From the NCBI GenBank assembly GCA_038496445.1, contig JALMLS010000465.1:1-33704 (forward strand): DNA of 33,704 bases, in the 5' to 3' direction. Below the pieces are notes generated by a model. The model was given only the letters and a program-made list of their open reading frames with translations. It made no database searches and was not told the DNA's origin. The stretch comes from Trichosphaerium sp. ATCC 40318 (Eukaryota > Discosea > Flabellinia > Trichosidae). The stretch's first letter is position 1; each line of letters begins with the position of its first letter. The translations under genes were made by a program, and so were the position numbers. Of this stretch, positions 10,033 through 19,512 are shown in pieces.

Positions 10033-10393
10033 TAACGCCCTTCCGTTATGAATACAAGCAATATTCATATTGTCCCGTAAGCCATATTCATTAATATTCA
10101 TTCATGAATATTCATGGGCGTTTGGTGAGTCAGGATGTTGAGGAGCTTTGGTTTGTAGCACCTAGCAATGTTCCTAATGGATAGATTCAACAAGTTGCAT
10201 TTGAAAACCGAATCGGAATAGTCAACAGAACACCAAAACCCACAAATCCAGTCAAAATCAGCCATCAAATTGCACAATTTTCTGCCGTTTACTGTGTGCA
10301 TGAATAATGAATGAATTTTTTTTAGTCGTGAATATTTGTGAATGTAGGCTGTATTTGAATATTCAATTTATTCATTCATAACGGAAGGGCGCT
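10033..10393. mobile_element. 361-bp MITE with terminal inverted repeats and 9-bp target duplications
   Basis: The ends carry inverted repeats: CGCCCTTCCGTTATGAAT at the left (10036-10053) and its reverse complement near 10374-10391. Directly outside are identical 9-bp copies of AGGATAGAT at 10024-10032 and 10394-10402. The interior is rich in ATTCAT/ATGAAT palindromes near both ends and includes a 67-codon minus-strand frame (10098-10301) with no recognisable transposase. A 9-bp duplication suits a Mutator-like (MULE) parent, but that assignment is inference. Non-autonomous, and recent enough that the target duplication is still exact. Confidence 0.85.
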
Positions 10394-10402
10394 AGGATAG
10401 AT
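10394..10402. repeat. Right target-site duplication of the MITE
   Basis: AGGATAGAT, identical to 10024-10032. Confidence 0.85.
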
Positions 10403-10518
10403 CTTGTGATTCAAGATTACCTCTTCCTGCACTAGCACCACATTTTTTTTTAAAATAGTGTCAAAACAGTTCCAAATACATGAAAATAGCTAGTACAAGG
10501 TTTGTGGTTTTTCCAAAT

Positions 10519-10634
10519 GAGCGTTATCCATATCTCCATGCGCTGAATAGTCGCCAGTCTTAGTAATTGGTCTGAAACTTGTCTAAACCTGCTCTCCACA
10601 CCCAGGCGACTATGTTAGCTGGTCCATAGCGCTC
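10519..10634. repeat. Nested imperfect inverted repeat
   Basis: Outer arms GAGCGTTAT (10519-10527) against the reverse complement of ATAGCGCTC (10626-10634) differ at one base; inner arms ATAGTCGCC (10547-10555) and GGCGACTAT (10605-10613) match perfectly. No target duplication is obvious. It is a hairpin of about 116 bp in an otherwise empty 10403-10844 spacer, perhaps an old foldback element or a structured RNA. No coding frame overlaps it. Confidence 0.5.
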
Positions 10635-11194
10635 CTATTTTCGTACACAATCTTAAACAAATTTGAGCAGCATCCGCAGCGTTTTTTTCGTGTTCACAGA
10701 AACCATATTTTATTTTCGGACAATGTTACACGTCCACACACTTTCCATATTGGGTACCCATGTACAAAGGGCTCCAACGAGTATGTAAATATACAATTAC
10801 ACTTAAAACAATACATAAATATACCCATCTTCGGCATCATCTTATTAGCATGTCAAAATTGCTTTTTTAGTAGCCATCAAAAGAGTGCCTTGTAAAAGCC
10901 GTGGAGCTTCTTTTGGATGCAGTAGGCGTCTTTGGTGTATTTTATTTAGTTGAAGCCAAGCATCAGTTGTAGATGCATCTGTAGAAGGTACCTCAGCAGT
11001 TGATGAAGCACTTGAAGGTACTATTGTAGTTGCCTCCGTAAATAAAGTTAGTTCTAGAAAGTAAAGTAGGAAGTACCATTTATTGAGCCTTTGTAGTTGG
11101 AGATTTAGTAGGAGCTTCAGTTGTAGGAGCATCTGTAATTGGTGCTACTGTGGTTGGCACTCTGTTGTTGGAGCTTTGGTTGTTGGTTCTAATA

Positions 11195-11244
11195 CTGTTA
11201 AGTTGAAAAAGATGATAGTAATGTCCTATTAATCACTCAAGTAC
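11195..11244 (-). repeat. Duplicated intron, copy 1 (type II)
   Basis: A 50-nt GT-AG intron ending CAACTTAACAG. It differs from 12472-12521 at two positions, and the exon sequence on both sides also matches, so a block was duplicated at a spacing of about 1.28 kb. Confidence 0.75.
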
Positions 11245-11424
11245 CATTGTAGTTGAGGCTTCCATTGTAAGAGCTACTATAGTTGGTGCTACTTGTAGGA
11301 GCTTCAGTTGTTGGAACCTCTGTGTTCAGTGCCTCCGTTGTTGGCGCAGCAGTTGTAGGAACCTCTGTGGTTGGAGCCTCTGTTGTTGGCGCATCAGTTG
11401 TAGGCGATTCTGTAGTTGGTGCAT

Positions 11425-11468
11425 CTACAAAGAAAGTTAGTTGCTTTAGAAAGTAAAATACAAAGTAC
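11425..11468 (-). repeat. Duplicated intron, copy 1 (type I)
   Basis: A 44-nt GT-AG intron with branch site CAACTAAC. It is identical at every base to 11739-11782, 314 bp away, and the flanking coding repeat is identical as well. It was copied together with its exon by tandem duplication. Confidence 0.8.
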
Positions 11469-11738
11469 CACTTGTTGGCGCTACAGTTGTAGGTGCTTCA
11501 GTAGTTGGAGCTTCAGTTGTTGGCACTTAAGTTGTTGGTGCTACAGTTGTAGGAGCCTCTGTAGTTGGTGCTTCAGTAGTTGGAGCGTCAGTAGTAGGTG
11601 TTTCAGTTGTAGGAGCATCAGTAGTTGGTGCTTCAGTCGTTGGAGGTTCTGTAGTTGGAGCGTTAGTTGTAGGAGCCTCTGTAGTTGGAGCGTCAGTTGT
11701 TGGCGCATCAGTTGTAGGCGATTCTGTAGTTGGTGCAT

Positions 11739-11782
11739 CTACAAAGAAAGTTAGTTGCTTTAGAAAGTAAAATACAAAGTAC
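11739..11782 (-). repeat. Duplicated intron, copy 2 (type I)
   Basis: 44/44 identical to 11425-11468. Diverged relatives lie at about 13000-13042 and 11037-11083; the latter has lost the normal acceptor. Confidence 0.8.
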
Positions 11783-12471
11783 CACTTGTTGGTGCTACCG
11801 TTGTAGGTGCTTCTGTAGTTGGAGCCTCAGTCGTTGGTGCTTCTGTTGTTGGAGCTTCAGTTGTTGGGGCTTTTGTTGTTGGAGCATCTGTCATTGGTGC
11901 ATCAGTTGTTGGTGCATCTGTAGTAGGCGCTACAGTGGTTGGAGCCTCAGTTGTTGGAGCCTCAGTTGTTGGTGCATCTGTGGTTGGAGCTTTAGTCGTA
12001 GGAGCTACTGTAGTTGGTACCTCAGTCGTGGGAACCTCCGTAGTAGGCGCCAATGTAGGTGCTACAGTTGTAGGAGCTTCAGTGGTAGGGGCTTCAGTTG
12101 TAGGTGCTACAGTTGTAGGTGCTTCAGTTATTGGAGCGTCAGTTGTTGGAGCCTCAGTAATTGGCGCCGATGTTGTTGGAACCTCTGTAGTTGGTGCTTC
12201 TGTCGTTGGAGCCTCGGTTGTAGCCGCATCCGTGGTAGGAGCAGCAGTAGTTGGAGCTTCAGTCGTTGGGGCTTCGGTTGTTGGTGCATTCATTGTTGGT
12301 GCCTCAGTTGTACGCGCCTCTGTGGTAGGAGCTTCGGTTGTAGGAGCTCCTGTAGTTGGAGCTCCGTAGTAGGGGCTTCAGTAGTAGGCGCTACAGTTGT
12401 AGGAGCATCTGTAATTGGTGCTACTGTGGTTGGCACATCTGTTGTTGGAGCTTTGGTTGTTGGTTCTAATA

Positions 12472-12521
12472 CTGTTAAGTTGAAAAAGATGATAGTAATG
12501 TCCAATTAATCACTAAAGTAC
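12472..12521 (-). repeat. Duplicated intron, copy 2 (type II)
   Basis: Partner of 11195-11244, 48 of 50 bases shared by eye. Confidence 0.75.
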
Positions 12522-12774
12522 CATTGTAGTTGAGGCTTCCGTTGTAAGAGCTATAGTCGGTGCTCACTTGTAGGAGCGTCAGTTGTTGGGGCCTTTGTTG
12601 TTGGAGCATCTGTTGTAGGCAGATTAGGTGGTTGGAGCATCTGTAGTTGGAGTTCAATAGTAGGCGCTACAGTCGTAGGGGCTTTGGTGGTTGGAGAAGC
12701 TGTAGTTGGTGCTTTGATTGTTGTTGCTTCAGTGGTTGGAGCGCTTGTAGTAGGTCATCAGTAAGTTGGCACAG

Positions 12775-12817
12775 CTATCATAGTTGGAAAAAGGTAAAAA
12801 TAATATCGATCAAGTAT
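12775..12817 (-). other. Type III mucin intron with a mutated donor
   Basis: Homologous to the intact 45-nt intron 13316-13360 (GTACTTG... to ...GATAG), but the donor reads ATACTTG, so the terminal dinucleotides are AT-AG. Splicing at this site should fail. Confidence 0.6.
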
Positions 12818-14116
12818 CAGTTGTTGGTGCATCTGTGGTTGGTGCTTCAGTGGTAGGAGCGTTTGTTGTTGGAGCATCTGTTATTGGAGCAGCCATTGTA
12901 GGAGCCTCAGTTGTTGGTTCATCTGTTGTAGCAACAGTTGTTGGAGCCTCTGTAGTCGGTGCTTCAGTTGTTGTCGGAGTAGCTGGTGTAGGTGCTTCTA
13001 CAAATAAAGTAAGTTCCCATAGAAAGTAAACAAAGTACCAGTTATTGGCACTACATTGTAGGTGCTTTTGTTGGTGCCTCAGTCGTAAGTGTATCTGTAG
13101 TAGGTGTTACTGTGGTTGGTGCAGCTTTTGTTGACCCCTTGGTTGTTGGAGTGCCAGCAGTTGGCGCTTTCGCTGCCTCTGTTGTCAGTGCATCAGTGGT
13201 TCTATAGTTTATTGTCTCAGTTGTTGGTGCGTCTGTAGTAGGTGCTACAGTGGTAGGAGCATCAGTTGTTGGTGTGGCTGTGGTAGGGCTGCAGTTGTAG
13301 GTGTAGTTGGTGCATCTATCACAGTTAGAAAGAAAGCTAAAAACAATATCAAGCAAGTACCAGTTAGGTTGGTGCATCTGTAGTTGGAGCGTGTTCTTGA
13401 CACATCTGTAGTTGGAGCGCCTGTTGTTGGTGCATCTGTAGTTGGAGCGCCGGTTGTTGGAGGAACGGTTGTGTTGGCTGATTGCAATGGAGTAGCGGTT
13501 GTTGGGGGAACGGTTGAGTTGCTTGGTTTTGATGGAGTAGCGGTAGTTGGAGGAACAGTTGTTGTGTTTTCTACAAAACGCTTAGTAGCTGTAGGAGACT
13601 CGGTTGTTGGTGGTTCACTTGATGGTGGGGCAGTGGTTGGAGCATCTGTTGTTGGCGCATCTGTAGTTGGAGCGCCTGTTGTTGGCGCAGCTGTAGTTGG
13701 AGCGCCTGTTGTTGGTGCATCTGTAGTTGGAGTGCCTGTTGTTGGCGCATCTGTAGTTGGAGCGCCTGTTGTTGGTGCATCTGTTGTTGGTGCAACAGTT
13801 GGCTGTGAAGCAGTGGTTGGTGAGCTTGTAAAAGGTTTCTGTGACAGAAGTTAAGACAACGTATCATCAGCAGTGATCCTTCTGTCTTGAAACTTTTTTT
13901 GTTGGCCTTTGTACTTGGTGCCTCAGTTTTAACAGTGTACGTTTTACAACAAGCCTTGGAAGTTTAGTTGGCCCTTTTATAGTTGTAGCTATAGGTGTTT
14001 CAGATATTGGAAAGTTGGTTGCCAATGAGCGATGTCTTTTTAACGGCTTACAAGATAACTTTTTGTTAAAACCTATTGTTGGTCAGCAAAACAAGATGTG
14101 AGGTTTAAAAAATAGA

Positions 14117-16141
14117 TTACTTACCTACAGCATCTCCACTTTGACTGTTTCGTTTTCTTTTCTTACCTGTGACAGCGTGTAATATTTTCTTGCTATCTTC
14201 CCACTTTTTATGTGCTGTTGTCCTTTTTTGCCACATACATTGAGTGCATGTGGCATGTCGCTCACGAATGCAAAACGGCTTGTTTGAGCCCAACAAAATT
14301 GTAGCAACCATTTGCATGTATTGGCTATATGAAGTGATACTACTCTTGTTCAACATGGTGTACCAACAAAAAGAAGATGCCATAAAAAGATCACTAGAAA
14401 ATGTAAACAACAAATTATTACTACCATAATGTACAAATATGCTGCCAATAGTGCTGTCGTCCAGCGAGTGTCTTTAATGGTATGTATTCTTTTATATTTG
14501 AGCACACTACTTATAAATTAAAAACTGATGAGCTATCTTAGTACGTACAATCTATTAAATAAATCACAAGCATTTTTCAAATCTGAATACAAGTTAACTG
14601 GTTCAGGTTTTGATACTTCTTGTGACTTAGACTGAACTTCTTTTACTGTTGCTTTGACATTGGGATCTCCAATATTAGATACATACGGCACATACGCTTT
14701 TATATCTTTAAATAAACCCACACAAACTGGAGAGTGTTGGCTCAAAGTGTTTTCGTCATATACCCATGCATGTGCACCCACATTTTTGTTAGGTAGCAAC
14801 TTTCAAATAGTTAGTCGTTACACATATTGGAGTTTACCTTTTTTAAATGAGAAACCATATGTGGTGCTTTTTTGGAACTCATCAACCCAACAAACTTGAA
14901 GCGATGATCTGGATTCAGCTTTGCAATTGTGGGTGTTGTATAATATGAATCAGTTGCTATTACGATTTGGTTTTTTGGATATTTCTGTAGTATAGCTGAG
15001 GCAATATAATGAGCCATATATGATGGAGGCATGGTGCTTTCTCCAAATCTGACTTCTAAAATCCAAGGCCAAACATCTTTTTTGTTCTAGCTTTCATTAG
15101 TGGTTTAATAATGGTGAGATTTACCTTAAAACAAAACTCAAACACCCAAAACCCTTCCTTAACTGGTTTGCGTGAACAATAGCATGTGAACCACACCTCT
15201 ACAACAGTTACCATAAAAACAATGTGATTGCTACCGCACTTGCTCCTGGAAGCACAGTTTCATCTAAGCATCCCAGTTTTCCAGGTTTGAAATACTGTTG
15301 TATTGTTTTGTTTAAAGTCTCAAACCTGTGTTAATTGTAATACAAAATATACTACTTACTTTTGGACTGAAAGAGGTAGATAATCAATTTGTTTGGTAAG
15401 TTCTTGCCATTGCTCCATAGTACAACTTGTTTTAATGGCTTTAAATGGATAAGTTATAACGCCAACAACATGTACATACCAGTATTACCAAACAATGGAT
15501 TATTGCTCCAGTAGTTCTTAAGTTTTTGTTGTGGAGACAGTTTCATGACTAACAGCACACCAAAATAGTATCTTACTAAATCAATTGTCCATGTTCCTGC
15601 ACATGTCCATTTGTGATGTGAAGAGTTTTGTTTAGTGTGAGTGTATTCTGCAATGTCAACTTTAGCTAGCAAAGACTGTAATGATGCCGTTCCACACTTT
15701 TTTGCTGCTTTTTCAAGTCTAGCTTTAGTCTTTTTAAAAGTGCTTTCATACCAGGATGTCTGTTTAATACCTGGACAAGTTAAAAAAGTACTAATGCAAT
15801 AAAAGTCACCTGGATACAACTTGACTGCTTCACATTGGTTTTTATGAGTGTCAATTATAATGTCACGTTTTTTAAGCAAACTGTATAAACGCCTGTTGTT
15901 ATCGTCAAGAGTTTTATAGCCTTGAATATTGTTTAAAAAAAGCTTTCTACACAGCACAAGTACCTTTGTTTGAATAGTCCAAAACCATTGTGAATAGTGG
16001 AGTAAACCAGTGATGTATAGCTTCTTGTATTGTTGGTGGAGTCGTTTTATCCCATGATGTATATGTAGCACTGTTATTGACATTAAGAAGAGTATTTGTT
16101 GAAATGTGTTTCAAAGCTTCTAATCCAATTTGTCTTTGAGT
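14117..16141 (-). pseudogene. piggyBac-family DDE transposase region, frameshifted
   Basis: Segments in order match the DDE_Tnp_1_7 layout: DLVRYYFGVLLVMKL then KNYWSNNPLFGN (insertion/RNase H entry); after a 41-nt intron AIKTSCTMEQWQEL; after another RFETLNKTIQQYF and KLGCLDETVLPGAS, whose Asp (codon 15262-15264) is the first catalytic residue; SRKPVKEGFWVFEFCF; KNQIVIATDSYYTT with the second Asp (14949-14951); LYSDLKNACDLFNRLY with the third Asp near 14563-14565; then DTRWTTALLAAYLY and a C-terminal CTQC motif. Frame breaks: one beside a T7 run near 15930, and one between ETVLPGAS and the FMVTVVEVWF segment near 15220. The catalytic triad survives but the reading frame does not, so I call it a relic. 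The last donor at 14130 (AG|GTAAGT) implies one more 3' exon. Confidence 0.75.
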
Positions 16142-17814
16142 AATGTTGTCTCTGCCAGGCTTCCAGTTCTAACATTTGTTAACAAAGTACATTGTGTATT
16201 GGTTGAGGTTACCCCGTCAGCTATGTACTTTTGCACTAGCCACTGTTGTTTAGCAACTTTGTATCCATCAAGTTTTTTAGCAGAACATTCCCACAAAACA
16301 CCTCCGAGAACCCTTTTTTGTGTTTACTGCTGCTTCAAGAAACCACTTGCGATTGCCATTTTTGTTTCTTTCTGCTTCTGTCGCTGTTTGTTTGTTCAAT
16401 ATTTGAACAATTTGAACACCTGCATTTGGCCCAAAAGCTTCTATATTCCGTGGCAATTCCATTTGATTTTGGGAAGTAAATGCCAACTCAACACTATTGT
16501 CAGACACATCTGATTGAATACTCCCGTCACTATCAGCGCCACTATCAGTGTCACTGAAGATATAGTCACTGTTTGATGTTAGTAAGCAATGGAACAACAT
16601 TTACATACCTGAAACTGTCACTTTCACTTATCAGGTCAATTTGTATTACTTGCCTCTCTGGGCGCAATTTGTACGGGTCTTTACATGATACGGTGTGTTG
16701 TGATCCTCTGTAGACAACCACCTGTACTTTCCACATATTATTGTGGGCGCTAGAGGCATTTCCTTTCAATGTGTTAGTTAAAAGCTTTGAATATAGCGTA
16801 CAAGGATTAGATTCCACAGGAAGTGATGTCATACAATCAATAAACCACCAAGTTCCATTGTTATTCACATATGTAGTGAAATGTGGATGCGGTTTAGGCT
16901 GCCACATCAAAATGTAAGCTGCCTCCCAAGTTCTGTTTATGTAAGTGCAAACGCTAACTGTCTTTACATACCTTCCATGGAGCTTTAAAGTCTTAGGTAA
17001 TTTGGCCATGTCCTGAACAACATTGGGGTTTGGATACACTGTAATCAAAGCCGGTAATGTCACACTCTTTATCAAATTAGGTTGCTTTCAAAATAATATA
17101 AAGTTACATACCTCAACAGCCTTAAACCCTCCCTCACTGCAAGTCCGACAGTTGTTTGAAACTGAAAGACGTTTATTCAGCCAGTTGCATATTTTTGCTT
17201 CAATATCTTGCTCTCCAAAAATGCACAACTGATGCGACACTCTGTAATCTGGATGTGTCAGAAGCACGGATGACAATAGTTTATTATGCTCACCTTCACA
17301 TTTGCAACCGCTGTTATAGTTAGAAAATGCATGAAATGAAACACAAACACTTCTAACATAGCTGTGAATTTCACGGACACTACAATCAGGGCTATATTTT
17401 CCACAGCGATGCTCCTCATAGTTATGTTCTATTTTCTTCCTCCTCTTTGGATATTTTGTGTAGCAATGCTGTAAAAACAACTGAATAAATGTGTTTCTAC
17501 TCCCATCTATGTTGTTAGATGTGAGTACTGTCGGGTTGTTGGGAATCACCTAAACTTTCTTAGTACTTGTGTATAGAACAACACATACGCAAATATCACT
17601 AACAGACTGTAAACCAGTGAAAACAGCATCCCAGGGACAGCTGTGATTATTCCAACATGCGTGGGGTTTCAAGTTTCCTACGACTACATTAGCATGTTTG
17701 GGTTTCTTCAAACAGAAAATCACGTGATTGAAATTGAAGAAAAAAAAAAGAGTTCTAGCCACGACAAGAGCTTGTCTTGCTGCGCACAGATATCAAATCT
17801 ACACTACGCACCAT
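16142..17814 (-). pseudogene. Cysteine-peptidase-like N-terminal region of the transposon protein
   Basis: After an unresolved 5' part (possible ATG 17812-17814) the frame reads KHANVVVGNLKPHACW, then NHSCPWDAVFTGLQSVSDIC. A 42-nt intron is followed by VIPNNPTVLTSNNIDGSRN, FIQLFLQHCYTKYP, Cys-rich segments (CKCEGEH, CRTCSEGG), another intron, LHGRYVKTVSVCTY, HPHFTTYV and GTWWFIDCM. The order Cys box (NxSCxxDxxFTxL), paired Cys motifs, HF box and WxxD box is that of the papain-fold USP/Ulp-like peptidases; candidate triad Cys 17637-17639, His 16881-16883, Asp 16836-16838. An acidic linker (DTDSGADSDGS) leads to NGNRKWFLEAAV. Near 16310 a single-base shift separates KKGSRRC from GGVLWECSAKKLDGYKV. 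Peptidase identity is inference from motif order. Confidence 0.55.
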
Positions 17815-18895
17815 TTGCGTATGCTTCTTCTATTTAACCTGTGTTGGGTGAAAAAACTATCGCAAATAAATACAACAGCGCTATTAACGCCTGGTAGGTG
17901 CTTTTAAAGCAGGTTGAGGCTGTACTTAATTATTGCTGTATTAAAACATACCGTAAGTATCGTAGCGTGCGCTCATTGCCAAAGATGTAATAATTACTCG
18001 TTCGCGTGGAGAATTATGTTATTTACTCTACAGTGCACAAAAAAAATATGAGTTTTCGGACTTTTACAGAAAACCCTACAACACAATGTGGCCATCTGTT
18101 TAACCTCAAACCGTTCTGTATAGCATCACATTGTGTAAAAATATTCATTGAGACAGTGTGGGGCTCAAAAAAGGACTTGTAGCCTATTCAGTGCACAGAG
18201 ATATTTGAGTAATTACGAAACAGTATCTAAAAAAAGAAGTTCTCGTTTCGTTGCACGCTTTTAGATACAAAACTTGTCCAATGTGGTTTCCACGTGTGTA
18301 AATAGCTATCACAGGCCTTTGGGAGCGTTTTGAAATGTGCATTATCCATATTTGAGTATTTAAAATAGAATTTTCAGTGAAGTAACCTTCTAGAAGCTTC
18401 TATTAATACCACAATTTATTTTTGTGTAGTTTTTATGGGTATAAAAAGAAACGAAAATATTCTCGATATCAGATGGAAGTAGTTCTCCACAGCTAGTTTC
18501 GGTTTGACTAACCGAAGCGACTCACATAAACCCCTCTTAAACCTTTCGTAGTGGCTGACGAAAGTAGACACATAATGGTCGGTCTTTAAAACCAATAAAA
18601 AATCCAAAAAAAAAAAAAAAAAGTAACAAATCTATTAGCGGCTTCCGTGATCTTAAAGTATCGGTGAACATAGAAGTTACTTGGTACCCAAAAAAAAAAA
18701 GAATTCTCAAAAACAACCAGCGGCCTTACCTAGGAAGTGCATCTGAATGAAAACAAATAAAAATACCGTGTCCTCACCTAGGGAGGATACTTTTGTTTTT
18801 GTTACATAGAAAACGTATCTCTAAGTACTCGGATATTATTAAAGCAGTAGCTACAAAGGGGTATTGGTGTTGTCTGGTCATGTAAGGTACTTCAC
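17815..18895. other. Non-coding AT-rich stretch, no gene seen
   Basis: About 1.1 kb without a convincing frame. It holds an A16-17 run near 18606, an A10 run near 18690, CACGTG at 18291 and a short perfect inverted pair ACACAATGTG (18081 region) / CACATTGTGT (18128 region). The 63-codon minus frame at 18416-18607 shows no family signal. Confidence 0.4.
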
Positions 18896-19512
18896 ATGAG
18901 CATAATGTGCAACTCTACCACAGCCATAGAAGCTCTTATACTAAACAACTTAAAACCACTATACCAAGTACAGACGGTAAGTAATCGAATACAAGGAAAT
19001 TGCTTTTTTTGGGTAATTGTTCTTAGGCTGTACAATGATGCATTGGCTTGCATCAAGGGCAAACACAATCACTTGGAAATTCTTCTTAAAAACAAATTCG
19101 AAACAAGTGTTACTATGAAGACGGTCAAACACCACTTCACTGCGCGTCGCCATGGACACTCGAAATCAATTGAATTGCTTTTTGATCAAATTAACAATGA
19201 CTTAGTTCTTGTTTGCCGGTACTTAACTTCCTTTTGTGCTCGACTGTTAACTCTTTAATGAGTTTTAAAGGGACTCTAAGGGAGATAAACCTCTACATAA
19301 GTTAGAAGAGCAAACTAGATGATGAGGCTATCAATAACGTACTCTAGAAACTTGACAACGAAGCGATTAAGTCAATTCTGGTTCCGAACGATAAAGGAAA
19401 AATACCATTCTTGGATAAGCCCGACAGTATAAAAGCTTTGGAGCTAGCCATACAACCAATACCTAACAATAAGCCTTGCCTAGAGATTCAACTTGCTCAG
19501 GTACCTTTAAAA
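18896..19512 (+). pseudogene. Ankyrin-repeat gene relic
   Basis: Ankyrin signatures appear in shifting frames: STTAIEALILNNLKPLYQ; after a plausible intron (GTAAGTAATCG to TTCTTAG) GKHNHLEILLKN; then DGQTPLHCAS in another frame; then RHGHSKSIELLFDQ back in the first; later LDNEAIKSILVPNDKGK and IPFLDKPDSIKALELA, with stops between. The consensus pieces G-TPLHxA and GHxxxIELL identify the repeat. Frame changes near 19107 and 19150 and the stop near 19258 show it no longer encodes an intact protein. Ankyrin repeats mediate protein-protein contacts; the original gene's role is unknown. Confidence 0.6.

Larger units (their letters stand above)
10845..13960 (-). pseudogene. Mucin-like Thr/Pro/Ala repeat gene, probably decayed
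   Basis: The minus strand carries an array of a 15-nt unit coding TT[E/D/V]AP (APTTEAPTTDAPTTVAPTT-type), the composition of an O-glycosylated mucin or cell-surface stalk. The coding strand is shown by introns with proper minus-strand GT...CTAAC...AG signals at 13316-13360, about 13000-13042, 12472-12521, 11739-11782, 11425-11468 and 11195-11244. The plus-strand VVGAS frames are complement shadows. The upstream part reads TEAPSTKANKKSFK then SSPTTASQPTV; the downstream end reads TTIVPSSASSTAEVPSTDAS. Frame breaks by single-base indels occur near 13287, 13050, 12365 and 11155. One pair (near 13390 and 13366) cancels out and keeps that exon open. An intron donor at 12817 is AT instead of GT. 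I found no start codon or signal peptide. Assembly error in repeats could mimic the decay. Confidence 0.6.
14117..17814 (-). mobile_element. piggyBac-type DNA transposon, degenerate, with extra N-terminal domain
   Basis: A leftward multi-exon transposon gene fills this span: a peptidase-like N-terminal region (16142-17814) and a piggyBac DDE catalytic region (14117-16141). Introns are 38-45 nt with GTATGT/GTACGT/GTAAGT donors, like host introns. I could not find convincing terminal inverted repeats or TTAA target duplications at either end, so the boundaries given are those of the coding region. At least two frame breaks make it very probably inactive. Confidence 0.7.

Noticed and set aside
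10098-10301. 67-codon minus frame inside the MITE as a transposase
   Set aside because: No DDE or zinc-finger motif and too short; probably non-coding filler.
11416-13850. CRISPR-like or satellite interpretation of the 15-nt repeats
   Set aside because: The units are contiguous and in coding register without spacers; this is a protein repeat in a eukaryotic gene.
11416-13854. Plus-strand VVGAS-repeat and Cys/Trp/Ser-rich frames across the mucin array
   Set aside because: They are complements of the TTxAP repeat; intron signals (GT, CTAAC, AG) fit only the minus strand.
14039-17882. TTAA sites flanking the piggyBac element as its ends
   Set aside because: TTAA near 14040, 17834 and 17884 is not followed by matching inverted termini, so no boundary can be claimed.
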